Shown here: positions 39,093 through 50,962 of the stretch, piece after piece
Numbering within the stretch: the stretch's first letter is position 1
Layout: the number at the start of each line of letters is the position of its first letter
Assembly (NCBI GenBank): GCA_947179485.1
Contig: OX359250.1
Span: forward strand, 10,787,575-10,851,574
Direction: 5' to 3'
From: Allacma fusca
Taxonomy: Eukaryota > Arthropoda > Collembola > Symphypleona > Sminthuridae
DNA length: 64,000 nucleotides
Program-made: the position numbers and the translations under genes
The notes under the pieces: generated by a model
Told to the model about the DNA's origin: nothing
Database searches by the model: none
The model's input: only the letters and a program-made list of their open reading frames with translations

Positions 39093-39302
39093 ATGAGTGT
39101 TTTTTCAACTTCGAAAATCGCTAAATTCTTTGAAAATAGATTACAATTTTTGACTAGAGGAAAAGACCACATAAAAAGTAATTATATAACCGTTAGAAAA
39201 TTGGTCAAAGGGAGCAATAACATTATGGGGCATGTTGAACCTGGAAGAGGACCCACGAAAAATACATCAAAATTACCATATTACACTGTAGAGGTAAATT
39301 AA
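39093..39302 (+). CDS. Small basic protein, possible first exon
   Basis: Open frame of 69 codons with a plausible ATG context, basic and Asn/Lys-rich, ending PYYTVEVN. A donor (GAG|GTAAAT) lies three codons before the stop and could join to a TTTTTCATAG acceptor near 39,570, giving a protein of about 78 residues. The N-terminus (MSVFSTSKIAKFFENR) could be a mitochondrial presequence. I do not recognise the family, and it may not be a gene. Confidence 0.3.
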   Translation: MSVFSTSKIAKFFENRLQFLTRGKDHIKSNYITVRKLVKGSNNIMGHVEPGRGPTKNTSKLPYYTVEVN

Positions 39303-42119
39303 CATTAAAATATATGTTATACTGAATCTAACGTCAACAAATAGTAATATGACCATTCATGTGTACGATTTTTAACCATTAAAAATCTCTTAATGCATTC
39401 ATTCCTGTCCTTTTCATTGACTGGAAGGCGAAAAAATTTCCAAGGGGAATTTTTTCGTTATTATTGTAACGAGAAACAATACATGTGAGCATTTTCAACT
39501 GATTAGCGTTTATTTACCTCATCAAAATCAGTTTTTCTAATTATATAAACTTGCACTTAGTGGTTTTTCATAGGAAAACAACAATGAGCTAAGCACCAAT
39601 GTGCTTTGAAGTTCAAACTTGAACCGCGCTCCAAATATTTGGTAACCTCCTCCAAATGAACATGTCTATAATATGTTCATCGTCTTCCTTGAGAACACAT
39701 TTTACCTATACACAAGTTTGAATGCCTATTCTGTAAAACGGAGGACACTGACTGATTCTGATAACTATAATTACATATATAAGCTCTGCATACACTGCTA
39801 ATCAGTATAGGTTCTCATTTCTCTAATGAAGATTCCCAGCATCTCAGCTCAACTTGCCATTTATGGGCTAATAATGAGTCCCTGCATGCATAATCGTAAT
39901 CTGCACATTATAGCACATAGGAAGACTCAGAAGACTGGGGTATATATATGGGTGTTCATTTCATATGTAAGGCCTGTCCCATCCAATACTGCTTACACCT
40001 TCCACACCGCCGATGCTGATCTAAATGATTTCGCACTGCTCATAATAACACTGAATGCCCTCCCACAACAAACGGCCTGCGCCATCAAGTTGCATCTTTT
40101 CGAAGTAATTTTGCGGTGACAAATTCTTAGAATGAGAAACAATTATTGGAATCATCCAAGAAGTAAAACCTGAGTCAGACATTCTATTAAATCATCTCTA
40201 TAATAGATCCACATTTCATCATAGTTAATTTGTAATACGCCATACCTGAAATTGAAATATGTAGCATTCGAAGTAGCAGGCCTTCAAACTATGCAGATGA
40301 ACCTCCCTCCCACAAGTCCTCAGATGACAAGTTTCAATGTGGACACTCACCTGCAAAAAAAAATCATACACAGCGTATAGAAAATACAAGAACCGATATT
40401 AAATAAGACTATAAAAAGCCCCAGAAACATTTCCTTCGAGAGCTACTGTATTCCAATAGAAACAATTTTTTACCTCACTTCGGACTCTAACAAGAGTCAA
40501 TTCACGACCAATTAATAATGTTTGCTATTATAATGATAATGGAAAGGGGAAGGAAAAAATGAATTGAAATAAATTTTACACTCATTATAAATCCCTTAAA
40601 ATCATTGCATCTACATCTTTGTAACATGTTTACGAAAGTATCATATAGGTACTTTTCCCACTATATACAACAACATTGAATTTGGATTCAGAGATAATTA
40701 CAATAATTTGGGCTTGAGTTCCTCAAGTGAGTTCGTGCTTAATACAGAACATCAGAAGGTTGCACAATGTACCTGTCACCCCTGAAAATACATACATAAT
40801 ATTCCCTGAACAACATTCAGCTCTCATAACATCGTATATAAGTATACGATCGCTTATTGTTCAACTTTTATAAATTATTTGTTGGCGGAAAACGCCAACC
40901 CCCAGATTGTGACGGTCTCAACGAACAGATGTTCGGACATGGTGGTAATGACCAGAGAGTCAAAAAAACGTTATCATCTTTACTATAAACAAAACGTATT
41001 GGCCATGTTTGTCACCCATTACGCCATAAATTGACTAGGAGGATGAAGTTTTTTTTCTTTACAGAAGGTACAACTACCATTTATGTCTAGGTTTCCATCA
41101 CATAAAAAGAATTGTGAGTGCGTCAAGACTGCCAGGCCATGTCTTTACACTTAACACAACACAAATAACAGTACTTCTTTACTCAACACTTCACATTTAC
41201 CTATTAATAATAACTGTAACTTGACATTACCTTTTGTGCACAGTACAAAGGCTCGGCAATCGAGGCATTAACATGTATTTAGAATGGGAGAATTGTGAAG
41301 GACATTTATGTATATATTTGAATGTGATAGATTACCTCCAGCCGAGGTTAAAATTCAAACTATTTTCATGTCGTTATACTAAACTTACTCCTCTTTTTGC
41401 AATTATTTGAGAGAATCCAATTCGGGGCGAAGGAGAAGGTTCTCTGTCTGCATATATAAGGAGGTAAGAAAACGAAGGTGAAAGTTCATGCATGACGGAA
41501 ATAATTCAATGCAAAATAAGAGTAATAATTAAATTATGTACCACAAAATTTCATTTCCTCACAATCACAATTGCAAACTATTATGAAACTCTTCAAAATA
41601 ATAATTTACCTTCAATACCTCCAATAATAGTCACCAAGCACCATTTTGCCATGAGTCACGTCACAAGTGACAATATAACAAACATTATCTCCATAGTTTC
41701 CATATTATCAATAATAAGTAATTATTATTATAATTTATCATATACGTACACAGTATTTTTACTTTCATTTACCCCTGTTCTACATAAATACCGTTTTGCA
41801 TTCCGGGGTATAATGCAATTAATTTACTTTTATTGATTCTCATCTAATTTGAGTTGAGCGGGTGGATGATAGTGATGGGAAAAATCAAATATTCGCGCGC
41901 TCTACATTCATCGACGACCACGTTTTCGAAAATCTCTTCTCTTCGACAGAGTTTCAGCTCGCTGTGTTTCTTATGAGGGAATATGTTGGACAGTATTATT
42001 ATAAAGGAGTTTCTCATAGCAACCACATGACTTTTCACAAAAAGGAGATCTGCTTACAGTGAAATATTGTTCTGTATACTATGACATTGCGCCAACTTCA
42101 AATGCTTGTAATGTGTACG
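39303..42119. other. Intergenic region
   Basis: No gene supported. A perfect 7-bp-stem hairpin, GTTGGCG-GAAAA-CGCCAAC, lies near 40,881-40,899. Open frames at 39,826-40,119 and 41,492-41,836 are AT-rich and have no recognisable domain. Confidence 0.45.
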
Positions 42120-42228
42120 CCCGTGCCTTACTTTCCGCGGGCAAATGTCATCTAACGGCATGTCATTGTAAAATGTCTATGCTCATAATGACCATTAATG
42201 ACAAATGAATTATCATTTTACAAGTGAT
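42120..42228 (+). repeat. Left terminal repeat of the two-gene transposon
   Basis: Begins CCCGTGCCTTAC and holds several ATGTCAT / ATGAC-type motifs. All 109 bases match the reverse complement of 1-109, and the matching edge at 42,120 marks the probable outer end of the element. Confidence 0.75.
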
Positions 42229-42297
42229 TACTTCCACGAGAGAATCACTGGTCACATTCATTCATCTAGCAAGGCATCATTGCGATTATGATGATTC

Positions 42298-43858
42298 TCA
42301 TTTGCTTAAGTCGACGATGTCCAAGTAGTCAAGCTGCAAAAAAACGGATTTCCCAGTTATTCCTTGCAGATACTCATCATGTAACACATGAAAATCCGCC
42401 CTCCCACAGATTCGTCTGTGTTCGTTATCGGTTCGCAAATCCATGTGCTCAGTATGTCGAAAATAGTGCATAGACTGGCGATGATAACAATATCCGCACC
42501 CATAAACGCCATTAAATTGCTGCATCTGTTGGATGGGCGGCCTAGCCATACTGTCACAAAGAACTTTGGAAATGAATATTTTTGAAATTATTTCATTATT
42601 TTTATATTTCCATTTGATACCATTTTCTTTTATTTGTATCATTGCTAGAATAAATAGCCCGAGAAAGGATTTAAAATTAGGTTTTGGTGCTCTCCCAACC
42701 CATACCCCAAAAAGCATAATACTAGCATTCGTAGCCTTTGGTCCAATATCATCGATGTAACCCAGTACAGGCCACACTGTATTTTTCGAACTTCCCAATA
42801 TGGCCACTCCATCCAAATTGATAGTAATAGACGCATCGTATTGTGTATTTAGTCGGAGTTTCTCATATCTGTATTTCATAGCTTCAGGTATTTTCTGTAC
42901 TTGCCTACATCCCCATACATTGGGAAGTGTTTTGATTAAAATCTCAGCAGGGCTCAGAAGTATAGCATGATGTGCATTGCAATCTAGTGTGATATCACAA
43001 CAACGTGCACTCATAGGCTTTCCGCCCAACGTAAATCCTTCGATAGTTACGGTACGGTTACATTCGCCACACTCCCAGATCACCCAAAACTGAAATTTAT
43101 CTTGAATTACTTTTTCTTCTAACGATTTTAGTGTTTTTGGTAAGGACCTAACTTCATCTTTACTTGCGGTGCGGAAAAGTTTCAAAAGTTTGTCTGCGTG
43201 GATGTTTGACAGCTTGGATCGAGCTATGAATGACAATATTTTTTTATTGAAATAAATACATTCATCACTCTGCCGTTCACTAGAAGCACAGTTACTTGAA
43301 ACCCCCAATAAATTTTCCGCAGTTTCAATTTGTTCACTAATTACTGGATAACTGTAACTTAAACATGTTTGAACAGTTGCGTCAAATTCGTCCTCCGAAA
43401 AAGTTCCAAATTGACTACTTCTACACTGCGATAAATGGCCAATTTCCTGATTTGTTGCATAGAGGCTGGTATTGAGCCCACTATTACCAGATTTCAGTCT
43501 TGCCTCTCCGGATGTACTGGGAAGTTGATCTAGTAAAGTTGACATATTGGAGCATGAAATGTTATCAGTACTTTCATTTATAGGAACGATTTGACAGCAA
43601 TCTTCTTGAATATCTTGAACGTCTTCATGAAGTATGGGTAAGGATGTGCTAAATGTTCTTCTATTTTTTCGCCCTGAAAAATATAGTATACAGTAGTTAT
43701 TTACTTGACTATCCTAATGGTCAAGTTAGCAGTGAAAATTAGTTAACAAAGAAATGATTGGAAAAATTACCTTTTAAAATTCCTGCTGGGGTCAGATTTT
43801 TTTTCTTTTTTCGGTAATACATAGATGAGGTTTTTGGAAATGCCGTCACTCTAACCAT
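42298..43858 (-). CDS. EnSpm/CACTA-like transposase, C-terminally truncated
   Basis: DNA transposase of the Tnp2-like group known from animal EnSpm/CACTA elements. Two exons, 43858-43771 and 43673-42298, join in phase for 487 residues. Visible parts: a basic N-terminus, a Cys-rich module (CGECNRTV followed by CCDITLDC), then the catalytic-core start ITINLDGVAILGSSKNTVWP, and DSMARPPIQQMQQFNGVYGC with CYH, which fits the D-P/A-R ... G-x-GC-x-x-C-x-H pattern of these enzymes. The frame stops at LDYLDIVDLSK, where the family normally continues to a D-Y-M-H block and the last catalytic acidic residue. Only about 180 bp separate the stop from the element end, so the 3' part was probably deleted and this copy is likely inactive. 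Confidence 0.75.
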
Positions 43859-44784
43859 TTTGAATTTTATATGATTCTTCGTTTTAAAGACTATTTTAAG
43901 CGACAACAGAATAATAAACTTGCACGGCTATGAAGAGCTAGGAAGTCACACGAAATAGACAAAGAGGTGCAAAATGGTTCAAATGAATTAAAAATTAATA
44001 TTGGAATGACCTACATACATACGATGAAATGTCTGGAGTTCCGTTGTAATTTTAATGAAATCTATACTCATCATTTAAATAAGTATACATCAGTGTATTT
44101 TCCTATGGCTTGAAAAAATATCAAAGTCAATTTGCCTCTTAACAGATATTATTCCAGTTCAACATATTCCTAACTGGTATGTACATATACTGCAAACTAA
44201 TTGAGCTCATTCCACACTGTGGTTAAGTTAAGTACATTTTGTCCGTTGAGTCTACTTGAAGTGACTGTCGGATGACTGACAATTTTTCCAGCGCATTTGC
44301 TTTTTTATACAGCTGTCTAATTACAAGCACTGGTGTTCTTTGTTCTCCCTCTTGTCATTCGCTTAACAAGGGAAAGTTTTAGTCAGGTAGTGACTTCCCC
44401 AAAATTTCAGTGGAGGTGTTCAGATTTGCAGTTTTCACACGTGAAAAATCCTCCCTTAACGTTTCAAGCTTAAAGTATCTTATTTAAATATCAGTAAAAA
44501 CGGAACTAAGCAGTTTGGTTGATTTGCTCCCGATTACTTCATTAAAGGTTGAACTTCTACGTGATTTATTTAGTCAGGTGAATTACCTTCAGGTAACTTT
44601 TATTTTCGTCTGTTTATATCAATCCAGCGATTAAGAAAATCGTTCATTCCGAAAATAATGGATAGGTAACGTTATGGTGTCACAAAAATCCATTTTTAAA
44701 CTATCATTTCCATAATTCTTTTCACCAGATTTTGTTAAACTCGAATTTGGTGTTGAAAATTCATCAGTTACATATTACTGTAAT

Positions 44785-46029
44785 ATGTCGGCGAGACAAG
44801 CAGCTAATTCGTTCAAAGGGTTAAAAACCAATTATGGTTCAGTTGATGACAGGAACCTTCAAGCCTTATCGGACCAGGTACTTTAAAGTGATTTTATTGA
44901 TTATTCATAGATTTTTATATAAATGTGACAAATTATTTAGTAGATGTAAACAACCATGCACCTTTGTAATAATGTTTTGACAGATTAAAATCTTAAATGA
45001 TAAAGTTGAAGCTCTGGAAGGAACCGTGGATACAGTAGCGAGGAAGATTACTTCCTTGGATACACATGTGAAGGAAAGTCACAATAATCACCATGAAGCA
45101 CTGGCTGCTATCACAGGATTAAACAGTAAAATTGGAAAAATAGTAGATGAAGTTAAATGTTGTATGAACTTGTCCACCAGCGAGATGACGGCTGCATTAT
45201 CTAAAGAGGCTGCTCAAGCCATTCAAAGTGCAATGAAGCACTGTCGCTACCCAGCCAATTCGGTTGAAACGCTTGACATTGGGCCAGGAATTGCGAGCAA
45301 TGAAGTAAATTTTTTAACATTTCCTTTTCCCCATTAGCTGAATGATCATAAGTGATTTAATTATTTTAACTTCAGAAACCATTCCTTACGGTGAAGCATA
45401 AGGAAGAAACATTGATTCTGCGGTTAAGTACTTCCGAGATGCAGTATTTCGAGCTGGCTGACTGCGTTAGATCGGTTGTTTCTATTGTACTGAAACATTA
45501 TTTTAGCTTAAAAGAACTACACAACATGACTCTAACCGGACGAGGGTAACAATTTGCTATTTATTATGAATTACTGCGTATATAATAAAATAAATGTCAT
45601 GTCCTTTACAATTCTCTTAAAATTTACCACTATGTATTTTACAGCAAGGACATAAAGAACCCAGGGTCCGACAGAAATCAGAGAAAGGCGCTGCCAACTA
45701 AACATCTGATCATGCTTTATGGTACTTTCAATTAGATTTCGTTTTTACGAGCTTAGTGTTCTCAGTTACTTTTACTATGTTGTTTTGCAGCCGCAGTCCG
45801 GGCCAGATTTTCTATTGACGAGAATCTTAAAAAGCAATTTCCACGGGACTACCAAGCGCGAGTTCAAACACAAGAGAACGATGTACGACGATCTGTTACC
45901 CTTGTTTTGGATTCTTTGCGTCAGAATTTTAACGAAGATGGAACGGCTAAAGCTTTGAAAAGGAAACGTGTCGATGAGAGTGCAGACATAACCATACATG
46001 AAGAGGTCCAGGTTCTGAATGAAGTATGA
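44785..46029 (+). CDS. Coiled-coil protein with a BEN-like C-terminal domain, second gene of the transposon
   Basis: Five exons join in phase: 44785-44877, 44984-45304, 45376-45545, 45645-45721, 45791-46029; 299 residues. Residues about 30-80 form a heptad-type coiled coil (IKILNDKVEALEGTVDTVAR onward). The C-terminal 130 residues carry KHYFSLKELHNMTLTGRG, then LPTKHLIMLYAAVRARF, the layout of a BEN DNA-binding domain (helix, F-x-x-x-E-L ... G, then L-x-x-x-K ... A-V-x-x-x-F). The tail KALKRKRVDES looks like a nuclear localisation signal. It is divergent from the transposase. Likely role by analogy: DNA binding at the element ends or regulation of transposition. The BEN call is by eye. Confidence 0.65.
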
Positions 46030-46797
46030 TTACTATTTTTTGACTTTGTAAAAAAATGCGAGTTATAATTTCTAGTTACACGTTAGTATTAATAAGCTAA
46101 GTATAGTGCGAATTGTATTAGTAGTTCAATTGTTTAATTAAAAAAATATTAATGCCTTGGTAGTTATGCAAATGACGCAGGTTCATTTATATGTGTAGTG
46201 ATGAGTATACTATTTAAACTTGTTTATTTACGTTATTTGAAACTATGTTTTGGTATGCTACGAGTGTTCAAATTTTATACAGCTTTTGATATTTATGAAG
46301 TAGTGCATATAATTATTAATAATTATAAGTTGTACTACTTTTTTTGGTTTTAAAATAAAATATTACAAAATTTAGCGTGGCTTTAATGTTCGTGTGTCTT
46401 GTATACAATGTATGAAGCAAGTATCATTTCATTTGGGCTGATTGTGAGTGCAAGTATTTTTTCAATGCATACCGAAATAAATCAATGCCCTTCAGTCATC
46501 ATAGCAATGCATGTAACTCACGTACATTGTAATATGATCATTTGAATATCCCTCGGTGCGTGAACCTTAATGTCATAATAACTTTTACATTCCCATTCAG
46601 TGAAGAATGATCATATTCAGTCATAACAAATATGTCGCTGGATCAATGACATACATAAGACATTAATTTCGGAATTTATGACATTGTTGGGAATGACATT
46701 GAAGTCACAATTTCAATGACATTCCTTGTCACATGTTCATGTCGCGGGCGAAGTAAATGAGTAAATAAACAGTAAACAGCAAACAGAATAACTGAAG
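46030..46797. other. Probable right subterminal region of the transposon, then a short spacer
   Basis: Holds an AATAAA-type signal near 46,355 after the BEN-like gene. From about 46,440 to 46,745 there are many ATGTCAT / ATGACATT motifs on both strands, matching the motif type in the left end. Beyond 46,748 comes ordinary AT-rich spacer. Confidence 0.5.
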
Positions 46798-49230
46798 ATG
46801 CTCGGGAAACACCGCATGGACATGACCACTGACACTATTCATCAACAGGCTCCAAAGACAAGGTACCTTTCCTTTATATTATATTTGTATTTTCTAGGAG
46901 CAAAGCTTTCAGAAGCACTCTATACATACATACTTTGGTCTTCCGGTCTTTGAAAAGGACTCAGGATATGTCGTTCGCTAAATTTATAATGGTATCACGC
47001 AGTGTTCGTGGGATATATTTTCTAAACCTTTTTGAGCGTTTAAAAAAATTTTTGCTGACGACATAAAATTAAGACATTTTCTTCAGGAACCATTTCAAAA
47101 TGTAGTGTAAAATGTTATACCTTAATGTAATTTGTAAAAATGTGAACATTGGATGTTGTTTGTAGGGAAACAAGAGGAAATTAACATTCGGCTTTACGAA
47201 TCGACCAGGCCAAAACTTGAAGAAGGGAGATGTCGTTCGGCTACCAGCCCCACGGCTCATCAGGTTCGGGCAGTGAGGGAAATCTAACTAATGGTGAGAT
47301 CAGTCAATGGTACAGAAACTATCGGTGTAATGGCTCCTCGGCTCAACTGACCATCGAAATTTCCGATGCGTTCAACTGAAGGGAAGATCCCGATGATCAA
47401 ACCGCCCATCCCTACCATTATAGGCAGTCACTCATCCTCCAACAACAGGTGTGTAATTATTAACTTTTGATAATAATGTTTTATTTGATTAAATAGTAGT
47501 TTCGATGGCCATTTAAAATTTTTTAATGCAATCGTTCCTGCCAATATAAGTATGGGGTATTACATTCAATTACATAATTAATCCTGTGCCGGAATAAAAT
47601 TTGAATCCGAATTAAACATGGACATATAATTTCAACTTAGGTTGTCTACGAATGTGTTGATTAACAGTGGATCTCCACCAGTTAATTTCTCAAACTCGGA
47701 CGAGGGCAACTCCATCAAAGACAGCTCCCCGCCCTCATCTCACCGCTACAAATTCAAGAACAAGATAAAGCAACGCTTCGAAGACCTCCACACGGAAATC
47801 AGTCATAATCTACATCACCATCATGAGAGGAGGAAAAGCCTGTCCAACTCCAACACTCTGAGGGACAGCGACTCCCCAGATCACAAACCCCCCTCCCCGG
47901 AAGCCGGAATGGGGGCGGGAAGTGACTCCGAGAAGGTTCTACTACCAGTAAACAGGCCTAAATCCGTTGACCCCAATCCCAGTCAAGAGGTTATCCCTCA
48001 AAGCTTTACCAAAGAAAAGTCCCTCGATACTGAAACTTCGGAGATGACCAACGCACCGCCAACGATCGACGAGAAGATGGACCTCACAATAGCTACAAAT
48101 GACGACCTCACGACCCCGCTCGTAGACGAGAAACCAAATGTGGAGCTCCTGAACATGAAGGTCCCGGCACTTCCCATCATTGCCAGTTTGGCAGGATTGC
48201 AGGAAGCCAAGGCTCTTGCAGTAAATGGGGACAGTCCCTGCCTTTGCACTCCATGACAAAGGACTGTACTCTATCCCTCTAACACTGGACAAGAGCTTGG
48301 TCGCACCTATTTTCGCCGCCGGTGAGAATAATACTCAACCCCCTCCATCCCGTTACCATTTCGGTTTGCTTTTTAATCGCTCCGGATGGAAAGTCCGTGA
48401 CTGGGGATGTTCCGATGGTACCCCCTCCTCCTATTTCGGCGCCGATTCCCCTCCGTTCTGCAAGCCCTGCCATAAGTATCCCCCAGCCCCCGTGTCATGC
48501 CGAGAATACGAGAGACACTCATAATTTCATCATGAACCGGTTCGCGCAATCTCAAGTCCCTATGATGTTTGGAGCCAGTGGTTACCGCATCCAAGCTAAA
48601 GGGGACACTTCCTCAAGATACCCTTTCTCAATCAATGCGGGAGCACAGGCAGTGGGAGCTTCTCCTCTCATACGAACGGGGCGGGCTCAGTTGGGTCCAA
48701 CTCTGACCAACAAGTGAAACTCTACCACCATATTAGTAACAATAGTATATTGGGACCTGTAATTACTATTCTCGATCCTGCAGTAGTCGCTCCGGGGGCT
48801 CTGGAAATACTGGTCATGATAATTGCAGCTCTCGGTTACACAGTCCCCAGACTGGTAGCGGGGGAAGTAGTAGGCGTAGGAAGAGGTGCGTGTCAATTTC
48901 CCCTTCCGTCTCCATCGGTTACCACTTCCGGAATGAGAAGTCCCCTCCCTGAGTAGTCACAGTGTAGGATTGATAGCAGCTTGCCCCCAACCCGTGGAAA
49001 TGAACGAACGTCACGGTCATATGCGGAGACACTCTTCCCAACAACAACAACAACCGTCCCAACAAACCCTACACGAACACTATCAAGAAGCTATCGAAGC
49101 TTCCGAAGCGGCTGCACATCGTCGAGAGAAACGTGATGCCATGTACATGGGAAGTAAACAAAGTAAGAAATCCCGGATGGAAGGTGAAGTTACCGTCTCA
49201 CCCTCACGTCACACCGTCCCATCCAATTAA
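46798..49230 (+). pseudogene. Disordered Ser/Pro/His-rich regulatory-type protein, frameshifted
   Basis: A series of good-quality open segments in changing frames: 47,230 onward (MSFGYQPHGSSGSGSEGNLT), a segment ending at a donor near 47,450, then 47,641-48,250, 48,225-48,380, 48,330-48,650, 48,640-48,780, 48,780-48,890 and 48,970-49,230. The segments read as one low-complexity nuclear protein with RYKFKNKIKQRF, His-rich, Ser-Gly-rich and Gln-rich runs. Continuity requires roughly five single-base shifts, several next to homopolymers (AAATTT, CCC, CCCCC). A possible first exon at 46,798 (MLGKHRMDM) has a donor but its link is unclear. I do not recognise the family. It is either a recent pseudogene or a locally unpolished assembly. 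Confidence 0.5.
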
Positions 49231-49286
49231 ATGACACCACAATCCCGTGTCCATTTTTATTTCGAATAGCTGTTAACCGTGTCATA

Positions 49287-49530
49287 GTTTTACTTGTGTT
49301 ACTTCAAAATCTAAACAAATCTCAAAACCAGATCCTAAACCTGAGTCTAAACAATACTCAGAGTCTTATCATAAAAGTGAACCTACGCAAGACACGAAAC
49401 CTAGTGTGAAGCAAGGTGCCCAGCAGGATACAAAATCAGATACTAAACAAGATTCAAAAATAGAATCAAATCCAACTGTTACAACCAATCCTCCAACTGA
49501 AACTTTGAATATCTACTTCACGCCATTGAG
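49287..49530 (+). CDS. Lys/Ser-rich exon-like segment
   Basis: Open, low-complexity segment (SKSKQISKPDPKPESKQ and similar), ending at a GAG|GTATAT donor. It lies between the frameshifted gene and the PWWP-like exon but joins the latter out of phase. It may be an exon of either, or part of a decayed gene. Confidence 0.3.
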
Positions 49531-49640
49531 GTATATATAATATAAACTTATTTAATTAGTTAGAAACATGCGATAAATAATAAGCACAATATTAATTCAG
49601 TTTCACTGATAAATTCCGTCGTAATTTCTTTGTTGTTTAG

Positions 49641-50191
49641 GAAGTGAGGATATGCTACTTATGCTACGAGCGGTCATTGAGTAAGCGAAGCAGCCTTTCA
49701 TTCACTATTCCTTGTACAAATTCTCATAAGGTCATCTGGATGAAGACAGAAACTGGGCTGCTTTGGCCAGCAAAGGTTATGCGAAAAGATGGAAACCGAT
49801 TCGATGTGATTCTCTTCGGAGGAAACCACCCTCGAGTTTGGGTTGTGGAAGAAGACACGGTAGATGAGATGGCATCTCCGTCCTCATCAGAGCCCGGATT
49901 TCGGGAGGCTCTTCAAGAACTCCACCAGTTTCTGAATGTCTCATCAAATCAATCGATTTATGAGCTCGGGGATTCCGTGAAAATTAATATTTGCGAATCT
50001 AATACTAATAGAAGACCAAAACCTTTGAAAAATGTGAGGAAGAAACTTCCAAGAAAGGTTCCCATAATAAAGCAGCAAATGGATGCTCATTCTTCTTCCG
50101 CGGAGGATGAGTGGGAAGTAGAACAAATTCTAGCCACGAAATGTGTTAATGGACTTCGGTATTATTGGATTTCATGGAAGGGGTACCCAGA
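49641..50191 (+). CDS. PWWP-like and chromodomain protein, partial
   Basis: One long exon after a TTTAG acceptor at 49,640, ending at a GTGAGT donor. It encodes a Cys-pair motif (CYLCYERS), then VIWMKTETGLLWPAKV with FGGNHPRVWVVEEDTV, which resembles a PWWP/Tudor-type histone-reading fold, a basic linker, and the first half of a chromodomain (EWEVEQILATKCVNGLRYYW, ISWKGYPE). The aromatic cage residues Tyr/Trp and the WKGYP motif are intact. The second half of the chromodomain (the usual NTWEP block) is not found: the next acceptor, at 50,321, leads to a stop within 12 codons in the joined frame. Partial or decaying chromatin protein. Confidence 0.6.
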
Positions 50192-50357
50192 GTGAGTACT
50201 GTATTATAATTATTTGTTTCTCTTTTAAAATCAAATGTCATGTAATGTCTATACGGAAATCTTGTTATTTGTTAAAATCATAACTTATTATTAAACGTAT
50301 TTCGTTGTGTTTAATGCAGGAGTCTCAGTATAAAAAAGAGGAATTTCTAAGGCAGTA

Positions 50358-50962
50358 ATGATAACTGAAAAAGTTTCAAACGACGTCCGTCTCTCTGCAC
50401 CTACGGTATCCGTCTCAGGGGCAACGGAAACAGTCACAAACCAACATTTTGACCATGCCGAAATTCATTCGAATGGACCCCAAGCACTCCAAAAAATTTC
50501 AGCTGTTGAACGGGTACGAAAGTTTACCAGGATGAGCATTTGTCCAGATGACATCAACCCGTGTGTCAATTTAATTGATGAGAGTCTGGAGCTAACTATG
50601 TCAAATGAAAATGTAAATGTGTATTCCATGCTCACAAGACACAAACGGAGGTTAGCAACCGTGGGAACAATACAAGCGTTTAAATCACCTCGCGTAGAAA
50701 GAAAGTCTGATAGTGACGAGCGCCAGGTCAATTCTGATGGGGAACTTGAAGAGAAAATTAAAAACTTGCTTGGTAAGTAGCTTTTACTATCAATTTAAAA
50801 TGTGCGCTACTAGAATATTTTTGGCATTATCATTTTTTTTCAGGAGGACCATTCTACGACGAAGGAAAGGTTTCCTTTCTTTGCCTAGCCTGCTGTTGCG
50901 AGCTCAGCAGTGATGAAACTGTGAAGATTCACATAGTTAATGAGCATGAGTCGTTTTTGTAA
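50358..50962 (+). CDS. Protein with C-terminal C2H2-like zinc-finger motif
   Basis: Two exons in phase, 50358-50772 and 50844-50962, 177 residues if the ATG at 50,358 is used. Most of it is Ser/Glu-rich and without a known domain. The end, FLCLACCCELSSDETVKIHI followed by VNEH, resembles a C2H2 finger (C-x2-C, H-x4-H). It may be the 3' part of the preceding PWWP/chromodomain gene, since no promoter separates them, but the phase between the two does not fit. Confidence 0.45.

Larger units (their letters stand above)
42120..46748. mobile_element. Two-gene DNA transposon, EnSpm/CACTA-like transposase
   Basis: Proposed element carrying a transposase on the minus strand and a second gene on the plus strand, transcribed away from each other from a common centre at 43.9-44.8 kb. 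The left end is fixed by the 109-bp sequence shared with the window start. The right end is inferred: reading inward from about 46,748, the sequence CCCGCGACATG and repeated ATGTCAT motifs resemble the left end (CCGCGGGCAAATGTCAT, then GCATGTCATTG). No clean target duplication and no CACTA terminus were found, so both superfamily and right boundary are uncertain. Confidence 0.6.

Noticed and set aside
3..42226. A single 42-kb transposon bounded by CACTT...AAGTG
   Set aside because: The 109-bp repeats could be terminal repeats in this orientation, but the interior is full of conserved single-copy host genes and the visible flanks allow no convincing target duplication; two copies of one family is simpler.
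42246..46603. CACTG...CAGTG pair as CACTA-type transposon termini
   Set aside because: Only five bases agree between the two ends and the flanks do not match as a target duplication.
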